From positions 972,939-1,036,938 of the forward strand of contig NW_006766889.1 of NCBI RefSeq assembly GCF_000275845.1: DNA of 64,000 nucleotides, in the 5' to 3' direction. The position numbers were made by a program, and so were the translations under genes. Shown piece by piece: positions 47,326 to 58,900 of this stretch. Position 1 is the stretch's first letter. Each line of letters opens with the position of its first letter. Source of the stretch: Dichomitus squalens LYAD-421 SS1 (lineage: Eukaryota > Basidiomycota > Agaricomycetes > Polyporales > Polyporaceae). A model generated the notes under the pieces. The model searched no databases, was not told where the DNA came from, and worked only from the letters and a program-made list of their open reading frames with translations.

Positions 47326-49793
47326 ATGTATCCCATCTCCGATCTCACGGCGTTCTGCCGCAAGACCACCGGGGATGTACCTCCCAAGCTCGTGGTACGT
47401 ACTCGGTGCTTCATCAAGTCACAGCTTTCAGACATAATGCGTGTGTACGTGTAGGGCGCGTCCACCACGGTCATAGGGTCCAAAATGTACCTCTATGTGA
47501 GTCTCTATCCTACAGACACGCGAAGACATTCCTGCTGAGCGTGACCATGCTCGGCTTCACGAATGTAGGGGGGACGTTTGGTCTCAGAGCGCAAAATGGT
47601 GTCGGATATCTATCAGTTCGACCTCGAGACCTTCAAGTGGGAGAAGGTGCCCCAATCTCCCGATGATGATATCCCCCAGGCGCGTTACTTCCACAGCGCT
47701 GATACATGTACGTCTTCCTTTACGGCAAGAACCGCCAATGTCCTTCCTTCGGAATTGACGTCGCACGCATTTACACAGGGCGGAATCATCTTATCATCTT
47801 TGGAGGCATGGCGATAAAGCCACAATCCGACAATCCGGAGGATCTGTGCGTTCTGAACGATGTCCGTCTCTTTGATCTCACCACCCGGCACTGGCTTCCT
47901 GGTGCGCCCATCTCCGCCGATTCTTCCCTCGTTCCGAACGCACGTTACGCACATCTGTCCTCTGTGACTGCGGATCGACTGTTCATCATCGGCGGCCAAG
48001 ACCTTGCCAACGTCTGGCTGGATGACGTCTACATCTTCGACCTTGTCGCGAGAACATGGATTCAGCGCCGCGATTACCCCAGGCACTGTGGTACATACCG
48101 AAGTGTAGCAGTCACATCCGACCAACGCGTTCGCCTTCCACAGGACGAGCTACGGAGTCTCAACCAGTCCACGACGAGGCTTGGCCAACCTGGAACACGG
48201 TTCAACATCGACAAGAAGGCACCCCCTGCCCCAAACGTGACGCAGAGCGAGTCCTTGATTTACCTCCCGTACTCCGCTGCGCCTACCGACGATTATCCCT
48301 GTGATATCTTCCTCTTCAGCAACTACAACGTAAGTCGTCTTTGACGCAATCCACCATGCGGCCGACTGTTCGCTCATGTTTCTATATTTGTTGTGTAGTT
48401 CACCGATGTTCAGCGTGAGCTGGAGGTGTTCACTCCTCTGTCGGATGGCGATTTTACTGTGTCCGACCGGTCATCGTCTATGACCGGTGCCTCCTTCCCA
48501 CCTGGTCTGCGCTTTCCTACGGGCGCAATTCTCGGCACATTCTTCATCGTAGCAGGCACCTATCTCTCGCAGACTTACCAATCCTTCTCTATCTGGGCCT
48601 TGGATCTGATTAACATGACTTGGTCTCGGATTGACCCGGGCAGTGCTCTCGCGTCCGGCTCCTGGTTCCGCAGCTGCTTGTGGGCGTCTGCCAATAAGTT
48701 TGTCGTTTTCGGAAATCGACATGGGAATCTGGTAGAAGACTACAACCGTCGGCTCCTTAGCTGGGATCACGTCACCTGCATTGACCTGGAGGCGTTTGGG
48801 ATATACCAGCCGCCCCCTCTTCAGCTTGACATCCCAATGCAGGAGCTTGGTTTGGCCGCGTTGGAGGAGGGCCTCATGTCTGACTTCGAGATTATCTGCG
48901 ACGATGGACGAAGAATCAAGGTTTCGCGGAGACTCTTGGAGGAGCGCTGGCCTTGGTTTAGAGAACAGCGGAAGCTGTTCTTACAGGCTGCCTCTCGTGC
49001 GCTGGAGACAATGCCGGCCGTCGCTTCGCACTCTCCCAATCCGGACGTTCCGACCGCCGTCCGCCAAGAACCTCGACCAGATCCTCGCCTCGCTTCCCGA
49101 GCGTTCAATCTCTCAGAACCGTACCCCATCGCGCTAGCGTTCATGCAGTACTTCTATTCCATGGCATTGATCACTCCACTCCAGCATGCACCCGCAGTCT
49201 TGAGCCAACTTCTGCTCCTGTCGAGCACGTATCAACTTGACCACCTGCAGTCGCTTGTCAAGCACGCGATGCATCGCGCGCTGAGCTACGCGACCTCTGT
49301 CGGCATCTACGGTGTGTCCACGCTCTGCAGCTGCAGGAGTCTCCAAATCAGGTAAGGGTTCGGTTGAGATCCCACGTGTATCGCATACTCACGAACGATC
49401 TCGCTTGTCGCCTGTCAATGGGAACTCCAAAAGAGCGCTGCGTGTTGTTATGGTGGGCAAACTTCTCCCGTACCCGCGAAATATAATAGAGTTCTGACAA
49501 ACATTGCTCCGCGCCCGCGCGCGATACAGGCGTACTCACAGAAACGGCCCGCGGGCGGTCGGGCGAAGAACGACAAGGATGGGGGTGGGGGTGGAGGTGC
49601 AGGCGGTAGAAGTTCAGATGCTAGCGGCGGCAGTGGCGGCAACGGGCGCCTTGATGCGCCGACTGCGGCGCGCCCACGCGGAATGTCCGATGCATCTTAT
49701 ATGCGCGGAGCATCGGATGGCGGAGGGCCAAACACACGCGGGTTCGCACGGGGGGTAGCACCATCAGCAGCTTCATCAAACAGTGAGTACTAG
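47326..49793 (+). CDS. Kelch-repeat/BTB protein (Ral2/LZTR1-like)
   Basis: Kelch blades read GASTTVIGSKMYLYGGRLVS, VSDIYQFDLETFKWEKVPQS, NHLIIFGGMAIKPQSDN, RLFDLTTRHWLPGAPIS, RLFIIGGQDLANVWLDDVYI and VYIFDLVARTWIQRRDY. A second half has TFFIVAGTYLSQTYQSFS. A BTB-like part follows: LMSDFEIICDDGRRIKVSRR, then LLLLSSTYQLDHLQSLVKHA. The helix HRALSYATSVGIYGVSTLCS continues through SLQIR, a 19-nt microexon (49434-49452), and AYSQKRPAGGRAKNDK. It ends in a Gly/Ser-rich tail at a TAG (49791-49793). In fission yeast the kelch protein Ral2 acts in Ras signalling; similarity to it is an inference. The final AACAGTGAGT contains a splice donor that could extend the protein into the next ORF. Confidence 0.85.
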
Positions 49794-49849
49794 TACTTAG
49801 CCGTAAATAGACCACCTGTCTTGGCTGTGCTTGCCCTCGGTTTAACACC

Positions 49850-52222
49850 ATGTCCCGCCTTCGCTCACCCTCGCGTCCCTCAGCGTCCGAGTCCCTCTTC
49901 GTGCTTGCGGACCTACAGGAGTTCGGCATCCCTGGCCAGCAGATGCCGCTGCCCTCTGCGGCAGCTCTCGCTAGCCTCGCGGACGCGGCGACATGGAGCC
50001 CGCCGGCATCAAGCTCCAGGAGGCTGTCCGACACGTCGATGGTTCTTCCATCTATGGACGAGGAGACGTATCTGGACTTCACCCCGGGGACGACGCCTGT
50101 CACTCCTGGTACGTTTCTCGTTGTATGCGTTACCATCAGCGGCGATCCTAAATTCCGACGCGCAGTGCGTCCCCCACCTCCCAGCCTTCCCCTGCCAAGT
50201 CCTCCCCAGCAGCGGCTGGAGCTGCCTGACCCGAGGCGGGCAGGTTCACTCGGGACCCTCTCTGCTCTGCCCGCCCGTTCCTCCGAACACCTCCCTCTCA
50301 AAAGCCTCCCTATTCCCCGTCCGAGGCGTATGGAATCTATGGACTCCGTTTCTTCCTCGCGGAGTAGGCATGGCGCGAGGTCGGCCCCGTCCCCTCCTCC
50401 TGATTACGGCGTTGCCCCCGACTCCCGTCCGTTCAGCGTCATGTCCCAGTCCACGGAGCAAGACCTGCTGGCTATCGCGGAGATGCTGTCACCCGCGGTC
50501 GACGTCAGCACGATGGAAATGGAACCCATCCCTGAGGGTCCTTCGGAAGAGCTCGATTCGTTTGACGACATGTTCGCAGACGAGATCACCGCGTCTCGCG
50601 CTATTCGCGACTCTTTCGGGACTGTTCCCTCTGACTACTCTCAGCGGTCGTCGCATCGCGACTCGAGGACCTCGAACCTCTCCGTGTCGGTGTACTCCGA
50701 CTCGGACGGTGGGTCGTACATGGGCGACGAGTTCCCCGACCCCGCGCTGCTGTCCCCTCCCTCGCATCGCGGGAACCGTGGCTTCCAGCTCCACCGCGGG
50801 TCGCTTATCCCGCCGCCATTGGACGATTCGCGCTCCTTATCTTCGTCGACTTCGTACAGTTCCCTTCGCACGCCCAGCCTCAGCCGCACATCTTCCCTCG
50901 CTTACCTCGCGTCGCCACCCGTCAGTCCCACATCACCCCACGCTCCAAGCGACACCGCCGGCCCTTCCTCACCGTCCGTGTCGAACCCGAACGCGAAGCT
51001 GCTCGGCATCATTGAGGAATCGCTGCATGCCGAAGAGGCCGGGGGCGAGCATTACCACTCCCGCAACACATCTGAGGCTACGGAGACGTTCATCCTCGAG
51101 GACTATCTGAACGATGAAGAGACTCCTCAGCGGCAAGAGTTCCCTTCACGCAGCGCCCACGCCTATGCGAACCATGACGAGGAACGTCAGCCGTCCAGGA
51201 GCGAGTCGAGACAGGGCGCTATGCGTAGCCCGTCAGGGTCTCATCACAAGGGTGAACCCTACAGTCCGCTCTGGAGCCCTGCGATGTCACGCAGCGAGTC
51301 GAGGACCGATTCGTATCGCACGGCTTCTCGAAGTCCTCAGCCAGCCCGCAGACCGCCCGCTCTGCACCTTCAGATCTCTGGTCCGGCAGCCTCGCCTGCA
51401 TCCGCGCCGCCAGCCGAGTTGGCCGCGACTTCGCCATTCGGTGCTCAGCCCTTCCGTCCGCAGAGGCGGTCCACTCAAGCTCTCCCGCCCCAGCCGCGTC
51501 TGCCTCTGGCCGCCCAGCTGGGCCAGGCCTCGCCTGTCGTGGACGAGCGCCGCGACAGCGCGCCGTACGCACGCGAGATGCAGTCGCCGTTTGGGAACCT
51601 TCGTTCGCCCCCGCTGAGCTCGCCCTACTCGTCTGGTTCGCGCGAGCCGTACACTCCCCACACGCCCAGGTTCGCGTCTCCGTCGGACTACTCGCCGGAT
51701 GCCACTTCTCCTCCTCCGCTCTTCGCCGACAGGCCTTCTTCGTCCTTGGCGAACGGCGTCCTGCATCAGCCCGCCAGGCCCGAGATCAAGAAGGCGAAGT
51801 CGTCGTCGAACTTACCGCCAGTCCCGCTCTCGCCCGTGATGTCGGTCGACTCGGACGTGTCCTCGAACGACAAGCGCAGCGTCAAGTCCGGCATCGGGAA
51901 GCTGTTCGGGAAGAACGGCAGCAGCACGGGGAGCGACAAGAGCCTCAAGGAGGCGAAGAAGAGCAAGGACCCGTCCGCCCGGTACTCGAGCACGTCGTCC
52001 TCGGACTCCAATGTCACTCTCGCCGACCCAAAGGCGGAGGCGAAGCGCCTCAAGAAGGAGGCCGCGAAGGCACGCACGGAGCGCCTCGCGCAGGACCTCG
52101 CGGACAAGGCGAAGCGGCGCGCGGAGGAGGCCAAGACGGCGAAGGCCAATTACGTCAAGCAGAAGTCGCAGCGCCCCTGGGAGGAGAGCGGCGGCTTGTA
52201 CGAGGGCATCTCCTACTTCTGA
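49850..52222 (+). CDS. Long Ser/Pro-rich disordered ORF, probably the 3' part of the Kelch/BTB gene
   Basis: The frame is open for 790 codons and includes one 57-nt intron-like stretch (50109-50165) of length divisible by three. The protein is Ser/Pro-rich with acidic patches (EELDSFDDMFADE). Its C-terminus is a lysine-rich helix (KAEAKRLKKEAAKARTERLA then QDLADKAKRRAEEAKTAKAN) followed by RPWEESGGLYEGISYF, which looks like a conserved tail. No domain is recognised. The preceding gene stops only 56 bp upstream. An alternative GTGAGT donor at 49783 with the CCCTCAG acceptor ending at 49883 would enter this frame exactly (TSESLFVLADL). I think a single gene 47326-52222 is at least as likely as two. 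Confidence 0.65.
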   Translation: MSRLRSPSRPSASESLFVLADLQEFGIPGQQMPLPSAAALASLADAATWSPPASSSRRLSDTSMVLPSMDEETYLDFTPGTTPVTPGTFLVVCVTISGDPKFRRAVRPPPPSLPLPSPPQQRLELPDPRRAGSLGTLSALPARSSEHLPLKSLPIPRPRRMESMDSVSSSRSRHGARSAPSPPPDYGVAPDSRPFSVMSQSTEQDLLAIAEMLSPAVDVSTMEMEPIPEGPSEELDSFDDMFADEITASRAIRDSFGTVPSDYSQRSSHRDSRTSNLSVSVYSDSDGGSYMGDEFPDPALLSPPSHRGNRGFQLHRGSLIPPPLDDSRSLSSSTSYSSLRTPSLSRTSSLAYLASPPVSPTSPHAPSDTAGPSSPSVSNPNAKLLGIIEESLHAEEAGGEHYHSRNTSEATETFILEDYLNDEETPQRQEFPSRSAHAYANHDEERQPSRSESRQGAMRSPSGSHHKGEPYSPLWSPAMSRSESRTDSYRTASRSPQPARRPPALHLQISGPAASPASAPPAELAATSPFGAQPFRPQRRSTQALPPQPRLPLAAQLGQASPVVDERRDSAPYAREMQSPFGNLRSPPLSSPYSSGSREPYTPHTPRFASPSDYSPDATSPPPLFADRPSSSLANGVLHQPARPEIKKAKSSSNLPPVPLSPVMSVDSDVSSNDKRSVKSGIGKLFGKNGSSTGSDKSLKEAKKSKDPSARYSSTSSSDSNVTLADPKAEAKRLKKEAAKARTERLAQDLADKAKRRAEEAKTAKANYVKQKSQRPWEESGGLYEGISYF

Positions 52223-53089
52223 CGGTCCGACTACTTGGGTCTGGTTGTGTTCTCGCTGCTCTATGCTCGTGCTTCATCATCCTGTTCGCTCACACTAGAC
52301 GACTATCGCTCCCCGGTTCCAGCTCCGGTCACCTCCTCCTGGACTTCCCAATTGTTGTAAATACTGTCATTCAGCCTTCGTGTTTCGCGTACGCTCCTTA
52401 CCCGGGTTATTTCGCGGAGGTGACATAATATTTGTAGGCTAGTGCTCTGCCTTCCTCTCCTTGTTTGTTTTACTACCCAGCCTCCACCTTTCCCCGTATA
52501 CCAGACAGCCCGTGCTCTGATAACTTAGCTGCCTGTGCAGAAGGCGGCTACGTCCCCTTCCCCTCGTTTAGGTCTCTGTTGTGGCTACGCCTGTTGTGTG
52601 TTGTGCACTATTATCAGACCCATCCTATGCGTGAACTCATTGCGTGATTCATCGCCTCGAACCGACTCCCCAACACGCTGAACACGTAATAATGCAGGTA
52701 CTAAGTAGTGGAATACGTCGAGGTAGAAACTAAGCGGGACAAACATCGTGAGTAGTGCTCATTCGGGACCGATCGTGCGAGACAGCGCGCGAACCAGACG
52801 TAGGCCGCGGCGTAGTATAGGTACATATTGTGAGACAATCCTTCTAGATTCCGGCCAACCAACCTAAAACTTCGATAAAAGCGAAGACAGCAACGCAACG
52901 AGCGACGGGTAAACGTAAATACAAAGTGGAGCAGAAGGTTCGGTGAGTAAGCGTAATGTAAAGATCGACAGAACGCGACAATGAAGCAGGATCTCCCGCC
53001 CACCACGATTCGCGGGATCGCAGCAACCAAGCCGATCTCGTACCCACGGTATGACCGCGGACCGAAGAAGCTCTCAGAGCATCAGCCCT
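52223..53089. other. Convergent intergenic region, 870 bp, no gene seen
   Basis: 3' regions of the Ser-rich ORF (+) and of the CHFR-like gene (-). ORFs here (for example 53030-52701 minus) have no recognisable motif. Confidence 0.6.
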
Positions 53090-55256
53090 TTACAGCAGCG
53101 CGTCGACCTCGTCGCGGAAGTCCTGGGAGGAGGGCGCCGAGCGGTAGTTGGCGAACAACTCAGTCGGGGGTACGCTGAACGGAATGCGCGGGGTTGGCGG
53201 AAGGGGGAGGTCGTCGTCTTCTACTGCGGCGGCAACAGCCGCCGCGAAAGCATCAGCCCGAGGCCCGTGTGCTGCTTCGAGCTCGGGCGCGGGGATCGCG
53301 GCGGCCAGTGGTGGGAAATCGACGGCAGATCGCACATTGGGTTCGCGGGCGGGGGCTGATTGAGGTGCGGGCTCAACTGCAGGATGAGGCTCGGGCGGTG
53401 CAATGATGTGGTTGACTGGGGAAGGAATGCGGCATGTCAGTGATCAAGTACGTGTTCGGGACGTGGCATCACTGATACGAGCAGAACTTACACTCTTTCG
53501 CATGCGCTGGTGAAACATGGAGGAGGATATCAGCACCCAGCCAACGTCTGCGACGATGATAGCGAATGATACGGACCGTGAAGCTTCTGTCTCGGGCATT
53601 GGCTCCCCTCAGGGCAATCCGGCCGTGCCAGAACATGGCGCTCGAGGAAGCCCTTCTTGCGCTCACGAACCCACCAATCACGCAGCCCATACAGGAGGAT
53701 CTCAGCCGCGCACACTCTACAGATCCTCGAACGCGGCGCGCTAGGATCGGGATCAACACCACCCGATGTAGAGTGAACATCCATAAACAGCTCGAGCTCG
53801 ATGAGGGGCGCGAACTGGCGGGGTTGATTTTGAATATGCTGGATAATCTGGGCAACGATAAAGTCTGTGTTTGACAACCGAAACGATCCGATACAGCTAT
53901 GACGACATACCTCTCGGTAGATGTGCTTGGGGGTGAGACCTTGCGCGCTCAGATAGTCCAGCATGATATCGACCTCGACTGTGTTGCCTTCAAAACATTC
54001 ATATACTTCACCGCACTGGATGAGGTCGCTCAAGTCTGTCAGACCGTGAGGTTGCGCGTTCTGAATTGGCCCCGCTATGCACCGTATAGGCACGTTAATG
54101 CCGCAGAACGAGACCTGACAGAAATCGCATCGGGTTGTCGTAGGAGCTTGCAGGGCAAGTATATTCTCGCTGGTAGCACAAGTAAGGCACATGCCAATTC
54201 CAGAAGTAGGCACAACGCACCAATTTCCACAAACACCGTGCCCAGGAGGACTGCCTTCGTCGATAGGCCACGCGTTAGTCGGGTCCACATCAGGGTCGAC
54301 GATGGGTTGAGGACACCTCCAACCCCATTGGTTTCCGGGGATGCAGTTCGGGCAGGGTCGAACGTACATGCCGTTTACACTGGACAGGGATGGCTCAGGC
54401 GAAGCTTGTCTGGGACTCGGAATCTGCGTATGAATGACTCAGTATTGCGCGTTACCGAAGGGGGCGATGGGACGCGGTATACCCGGATATGCACGCCAGG
54501 GTGGTATATGGCGTCAGCTTGCATACGTTCGGAGGCCGACCGGGCTTTGCCTGGCGCATGCCGCAGAAGCGTATCGACGACCTTCTCTAGTGGCCTGGAA
54601 AACGATACGTTCGAAGATACTGTCCTGCATGCTGGGCAACTGGTACCACCGTTCTACGAAACATCCACTGATCAGTATACCCTCGGAGACGTACAAGATC
54701 ATAGAGCAAATGAAGACATGGCATGCGGGCTTCGTACTGGCTCTTGAGACCACAGCAATATGGCTTGCACCACTTCCCAGCACTTGCACAAGACCGGAAC
54801 GCTTACCTTGATCCAAAGCATAAGACAACTGTTCCGCGCCACGGCAACACCACAGCAACAACTTCAGCCCAACCGCACTAACCACCGCACAACACATGAT
54901 GTGCGCACACACCTTCCGCAAAAGAAATGCTGGCACGGATTCACCACCACCGGCCTGTACACGATCGCCGAGCAACACCCACACTGCAACTCCTCCTCCA
55001 GATTGTCCGAGAGCGCACCGCCGTCCACGCTCGCTCTGCTACCCTCCTCGCTTTCTCCCACCAATTTCTCATTCGTTTCCTTCGGTTTCTTGTGCTTCGT
55101 CTCGTCATTTGAGGCGTCCTCAAATGCCTCCGATGCCCTCCGCTTGAGAGGCGCAGTGGCGCTCGTGGATGCCTGGGGTACTGCTACACGCAGGCCGATC
55201 GGCCCGGACCCGACACGACGTTCGTCGAGGACGGACTCTGGTGCAGGTTCGTTCAT
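53090..55256 (-). CDS. CHFR-like RING-finger E3 ubiquitin ligase
   Basis: The RING finger is assembled from three exons: ELQCGCCSAIVYRPVVVNPC with QHFFCG, a 22-nt microexon (54807-54828) reading SCLMLWIK, then NGGTSCPACRTVSSNVSFSR. This gives the complete C3HC4 ligand set. PLEKVVDTLLRHAPGKARSA and ERMQADAIYHPG follow. The Cys-rich C-terminal half contains CPNCIPGNQWGWRCPQPIVD, PTTTRCDFCQVSFCGINVPI, LTDLSDLIQCGEVYECFEGN, TVEVDIMLDYLSAQGLTPKH, PRSRICRVCAAEILLYGLRD and WWVRERKKGFLERHVLARPD. The protein ends in a Pro/Ala-rich tail (DEVDALL). Vertebrate CHFR is a mitotic checkpoint ligase; no FHA domain is visible here, so the name reflects the RING plus Cys-rich layout. Probable nuclear or cytosolic E3; substrates unknown. 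Confidence 0.82.
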
Positions 55257-55976
55257 ATCGCAATAAGTCGTTCAGAGTGTTCCGGTGTGCTGAGCGGCGG
55301 TCGATGGCGGATTGGAGACAAGAAAGCGAAAGGTGCAGTCCAGATTAGGAGCACAATATCAAGCCAGCGCTCGTCACACGATGTGATGGGGTTCGGAGAC
55401 GCCCTGAGAAGCAGTCGCAGCCAAACGCCTGTCGGACACTTGCCTCTCCGGGCGAAGCCACTAGATCAAGCGGGATCCGTGGAATAACGCGAGCACAAAA
55501 CAACAGCGACAGAGAGTATGATATGAGGCAGATTGTATACTACAAGGAGACGTGCGTTCAAAGGAATGCGGAAATACAGTTATGGATATATACGCAGTGG
55601 TATTGCGGACGTCCATCACGTTCCGAGCCAGAAAGTGCATGAAAGAAGACAAAGGAATCCAACCAGGTTCATAGCACATCATGTCCGTGTGCTTGTATAT
55701 CTCGAGAAAAAGTGGAATGTAGCTGGCGTGGCAAAAGTGGCCCAAGAAGCTAGAACATACAGTAGAACAGGCAAAAGTATACGCGAAGTGTAGGGTAGTG
55801 TACGTAAGTACGTAAACGAAAGCGAGGTGAACGCACCAGAAAGCAATGCAAGCACACGATGAGTCACAACACAGCAGGATGTTAGATATGGCGATATGGC
55901 ATCCTGTTCAGGGGAGCCAACTGTGTTGTGGCCGGGGCTGAGGCAATGCTTCGGATGGGGGGATAGGACTCTAGCT
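55257..55976. other. Intergenic region, 720 bp, no gene seen
   Basis: CHFR-like promoter and 3' region of the Zn2Cys6 factor; both genes run on the minus strand. Confidence 0.55.
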
Positions 55977-58900
55977 CTAGGCGGCACCGGGCGGAGGGAT
56001 GGAGACAGCAGAGGGGGGAACAGGCACAGTGGCTGCAAAGAGCGAACGGTTGAGCTTCTCTTGAAGGTCCTCCCATCGTCGGCGCTGCTCTGGGGGCCGA
56101 ACAGAACCTTGCGTTAGTTCTCACCGTCCTCGTGCACAGAGCGTGGCGCCGCGAGCTCACCTGCGCAAGGCCACAGCGTCATCAGGTATTCCACCGGTTG
56201 CGACAGAGTCTTGGCGACGTCGAGCGCGAAGCCCAGTGACTGATCGTACGACCAGAGTGTCAACGCTCTAGATGCACACGCCGAAGACGATCACGTGTGA
56301 GAAGCGCACGCCCATGGGAGGGCCCCAGGGTATTAAGGCACGCCGCCATGGCGAGGCGGGGACAGCGACGGAAAAGAAGACGGAGGAAGAGACGGAGGCA
56401 GTCAGGCACATGGGTAATCACAGCAGCCCACACAAGTCGAACACATACCTCTCAATCAAGGACATGAACCAGAACAGCAAAAACGGCCGCTTGGTTAGAT
56501 CTGCGGTGGGCAGGCCGGTGACCGAGCCGTAGTCCGCGTTAGCGAGGCGTTTAGCGAGGATGGCCTGGCGTGTCACTGCGAGATCGGTGTCGAGGGCGAG
56601 GAAAAAGGAAGGTGAAGGGAAGACGTGATGATCAGTCAACGCTGAGGTACGTTCGGTAAATGAGCGGGTCGTATACTTACGCCACTCCTCCGCCTTTCGC
56701 CGATAGAACAGCAGATTGGCATGTCTAGAATCGCGGACATCAGCACCATGACCACCCACAAAGGCCGCAACCGTGTCGCGAGGGCGATGAAGACGATTAC
56801 GTACTGCGTGGGCTGGGGCAAACACCGCTGAAATTCATACGCGATGACCATCCGCGAGCTGGACGACGCAAGCGCAGTTTCGTTGCAACCGGAGGAACGG
56901 CAATCGAGTCGAGGACGGTCGCACATCAAATAGACATACGCAACCCACGTCAGTCGTACGGAACCGAGCACGAAGCGACGCGGAAGGGGGACAAACAAAG
57001 CAAACAGTCAGTCGCGACACAACATCAAACAGAACGGTCATTCAGAACTCACTTGAACAGCAGCTCCCGACCCTGAAACAGGAACGAGCGTTCGATGCCG
57101 CAGGTGTGTCTTCCTAACGCCTCTTCGATGGCCTCGATCTCCGTCCAGGCCGTCAGTGCGAACTGTGCCTTGTCCGTGTCTGGTAAGCTCGTGTCGGTGC
57201 GTAGCCGGATGCAGCTGTTCCATAGCAGCATGGCCCGCATGTAGAGCGCCCAGACGGAGTCCTTAGAAGGCGGCGGGATATCGGGAGAGCCATCGACGCA
57301 AGTGAGCGATTCTCCGGGAAAGAGGAGTGCGTACTGCGAATGAAGTGATGGATATTGGGCACAATCAAAACCGATGGGCAACGAAATTCAAGAGGTGCGC
57401 TCACGTTCCGCGGATCCATCATGAACAATTGCTGCACATCGCTCTCCGAACGCGCCGCTGTGTAGGAACTGTGTCCGGAGCTGAGCATAACGCTGCTCCA
57501 GACGAGCCGCCGGCACTCCTCCATGCGGATATCGCTCTCGGTCCACTCGCTCTGCCAGGTAGGCGTCATGTCCCAGAGGGGCGCGATTTCGTGGACCATG
57601 GCCCAGGAGTGTCCCAGAGTGAAGGCGGTACAACTGCAGGACGAAGTAGCCGCTGCGGATTGTCGCTCTATCTCGTAGGGAAGGGAATGGGAGTGAAGGA
57701 AAGATTGTGTCGGTGAATGCGTGTGGGCCGAGAAGGCGTGGGACTCGTGCGATTGCGGGGGGAGGGGAAGTGACGCCGGCGGGTGAGCCCCCACTGGCGA
57801 CCACCCGTGAGTGGCCAAGGACCGAGAATCGACAGGTGACTGTGAGGTCCGGGGGAAAGACGAGTCCTCGGGGGACAGTGGCCGGAGCTGCCTTGGCGAC
57901 CTGGTGGATATAATTGGGACAACGGTGGAGAACACGGAGGCCTTAGGGTTGCCCGAGTCCAGCGCCAGAAGATTCAGGCTCCGGAGTAGAGAGTCCAGCA
58001 ACCCCATCGACGAGCGGACGCGGGCTGTTGAATGCAGCGGATGCGCACAAATTTCAAAGAATGCAAGGAGCTAGGTAACACTCAGTAAATCACAACACCA
58101 CTCCGGCAAACCGCAACGACAAAGCAAGACGAGATAACCACTTACCCATGCGGCTTGAACAAGACCATGGTCGACCCATCGGGAATTCAGACTCGCCTCC
58201 AGCGCGCTCTGTGCCTGGTCCCTCAAGGTCAACGCCCGCTCCCTCCCCCTCAGCCCACCTTCCCCATCGTGACTTCTGAAAAACATAGCAAGCGCGAGAG
58301 CCCCCAGGATGAGACCCGGTTGTATATAATGGCGCGCACGCGGATCCAGCAGAGAACCGAAAAAGCGCGGGAGGTTGATGAAATGCAGCCAATGCGGCGA
58401 CGCACGGAAGATGAAGCGGAGATCTGCCGTGATCCTCGCCGTGGTGGTTTCCCGCACACCCGGCGGCATCGTCACGGAGGCGCCGTATTGAGGCGCGGTG
58501 CCGCCCTCGCTCGCGTACAGGAGAAGGAGTGCGTCCCACCACGTCTCGCGAGTAAATTGTAACCCAGGATCCCTCGCGATCCCCACACCCTTGCAGTCCT
58601 CATCTCCACCGCCGCTGTCGCCATAAGAAAACTCGTCGTCCGAACCGGTGACATGCCTAAGAAGAAGTCCATGATGAAGTGGTGCGACCAAAGGGTAACC
58701 CACGGAACCAACGGGCGCGTCGGATAGAGGGGACCCGAGCGACATCGCTTCAAAAGCGGCCGCTTGGGTCTAAGTGTGTTGGGTGAGCTGAGGCGTTGAT
58801 GTCGGCTAACGAATCTGATGGACCTACGAGGTTGTGAGGCTGAGGATAGTGTGTCCCGACGCCTGTCGGCATCGAAGCGCGACTGGACTCAGGTAAGCCC

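Noticed and set aside
49821..51110. 429-codon plus ORF
   Set aside because: Shadow frame of the Ser-rich ORF, with Arg/Pro-rich composition.
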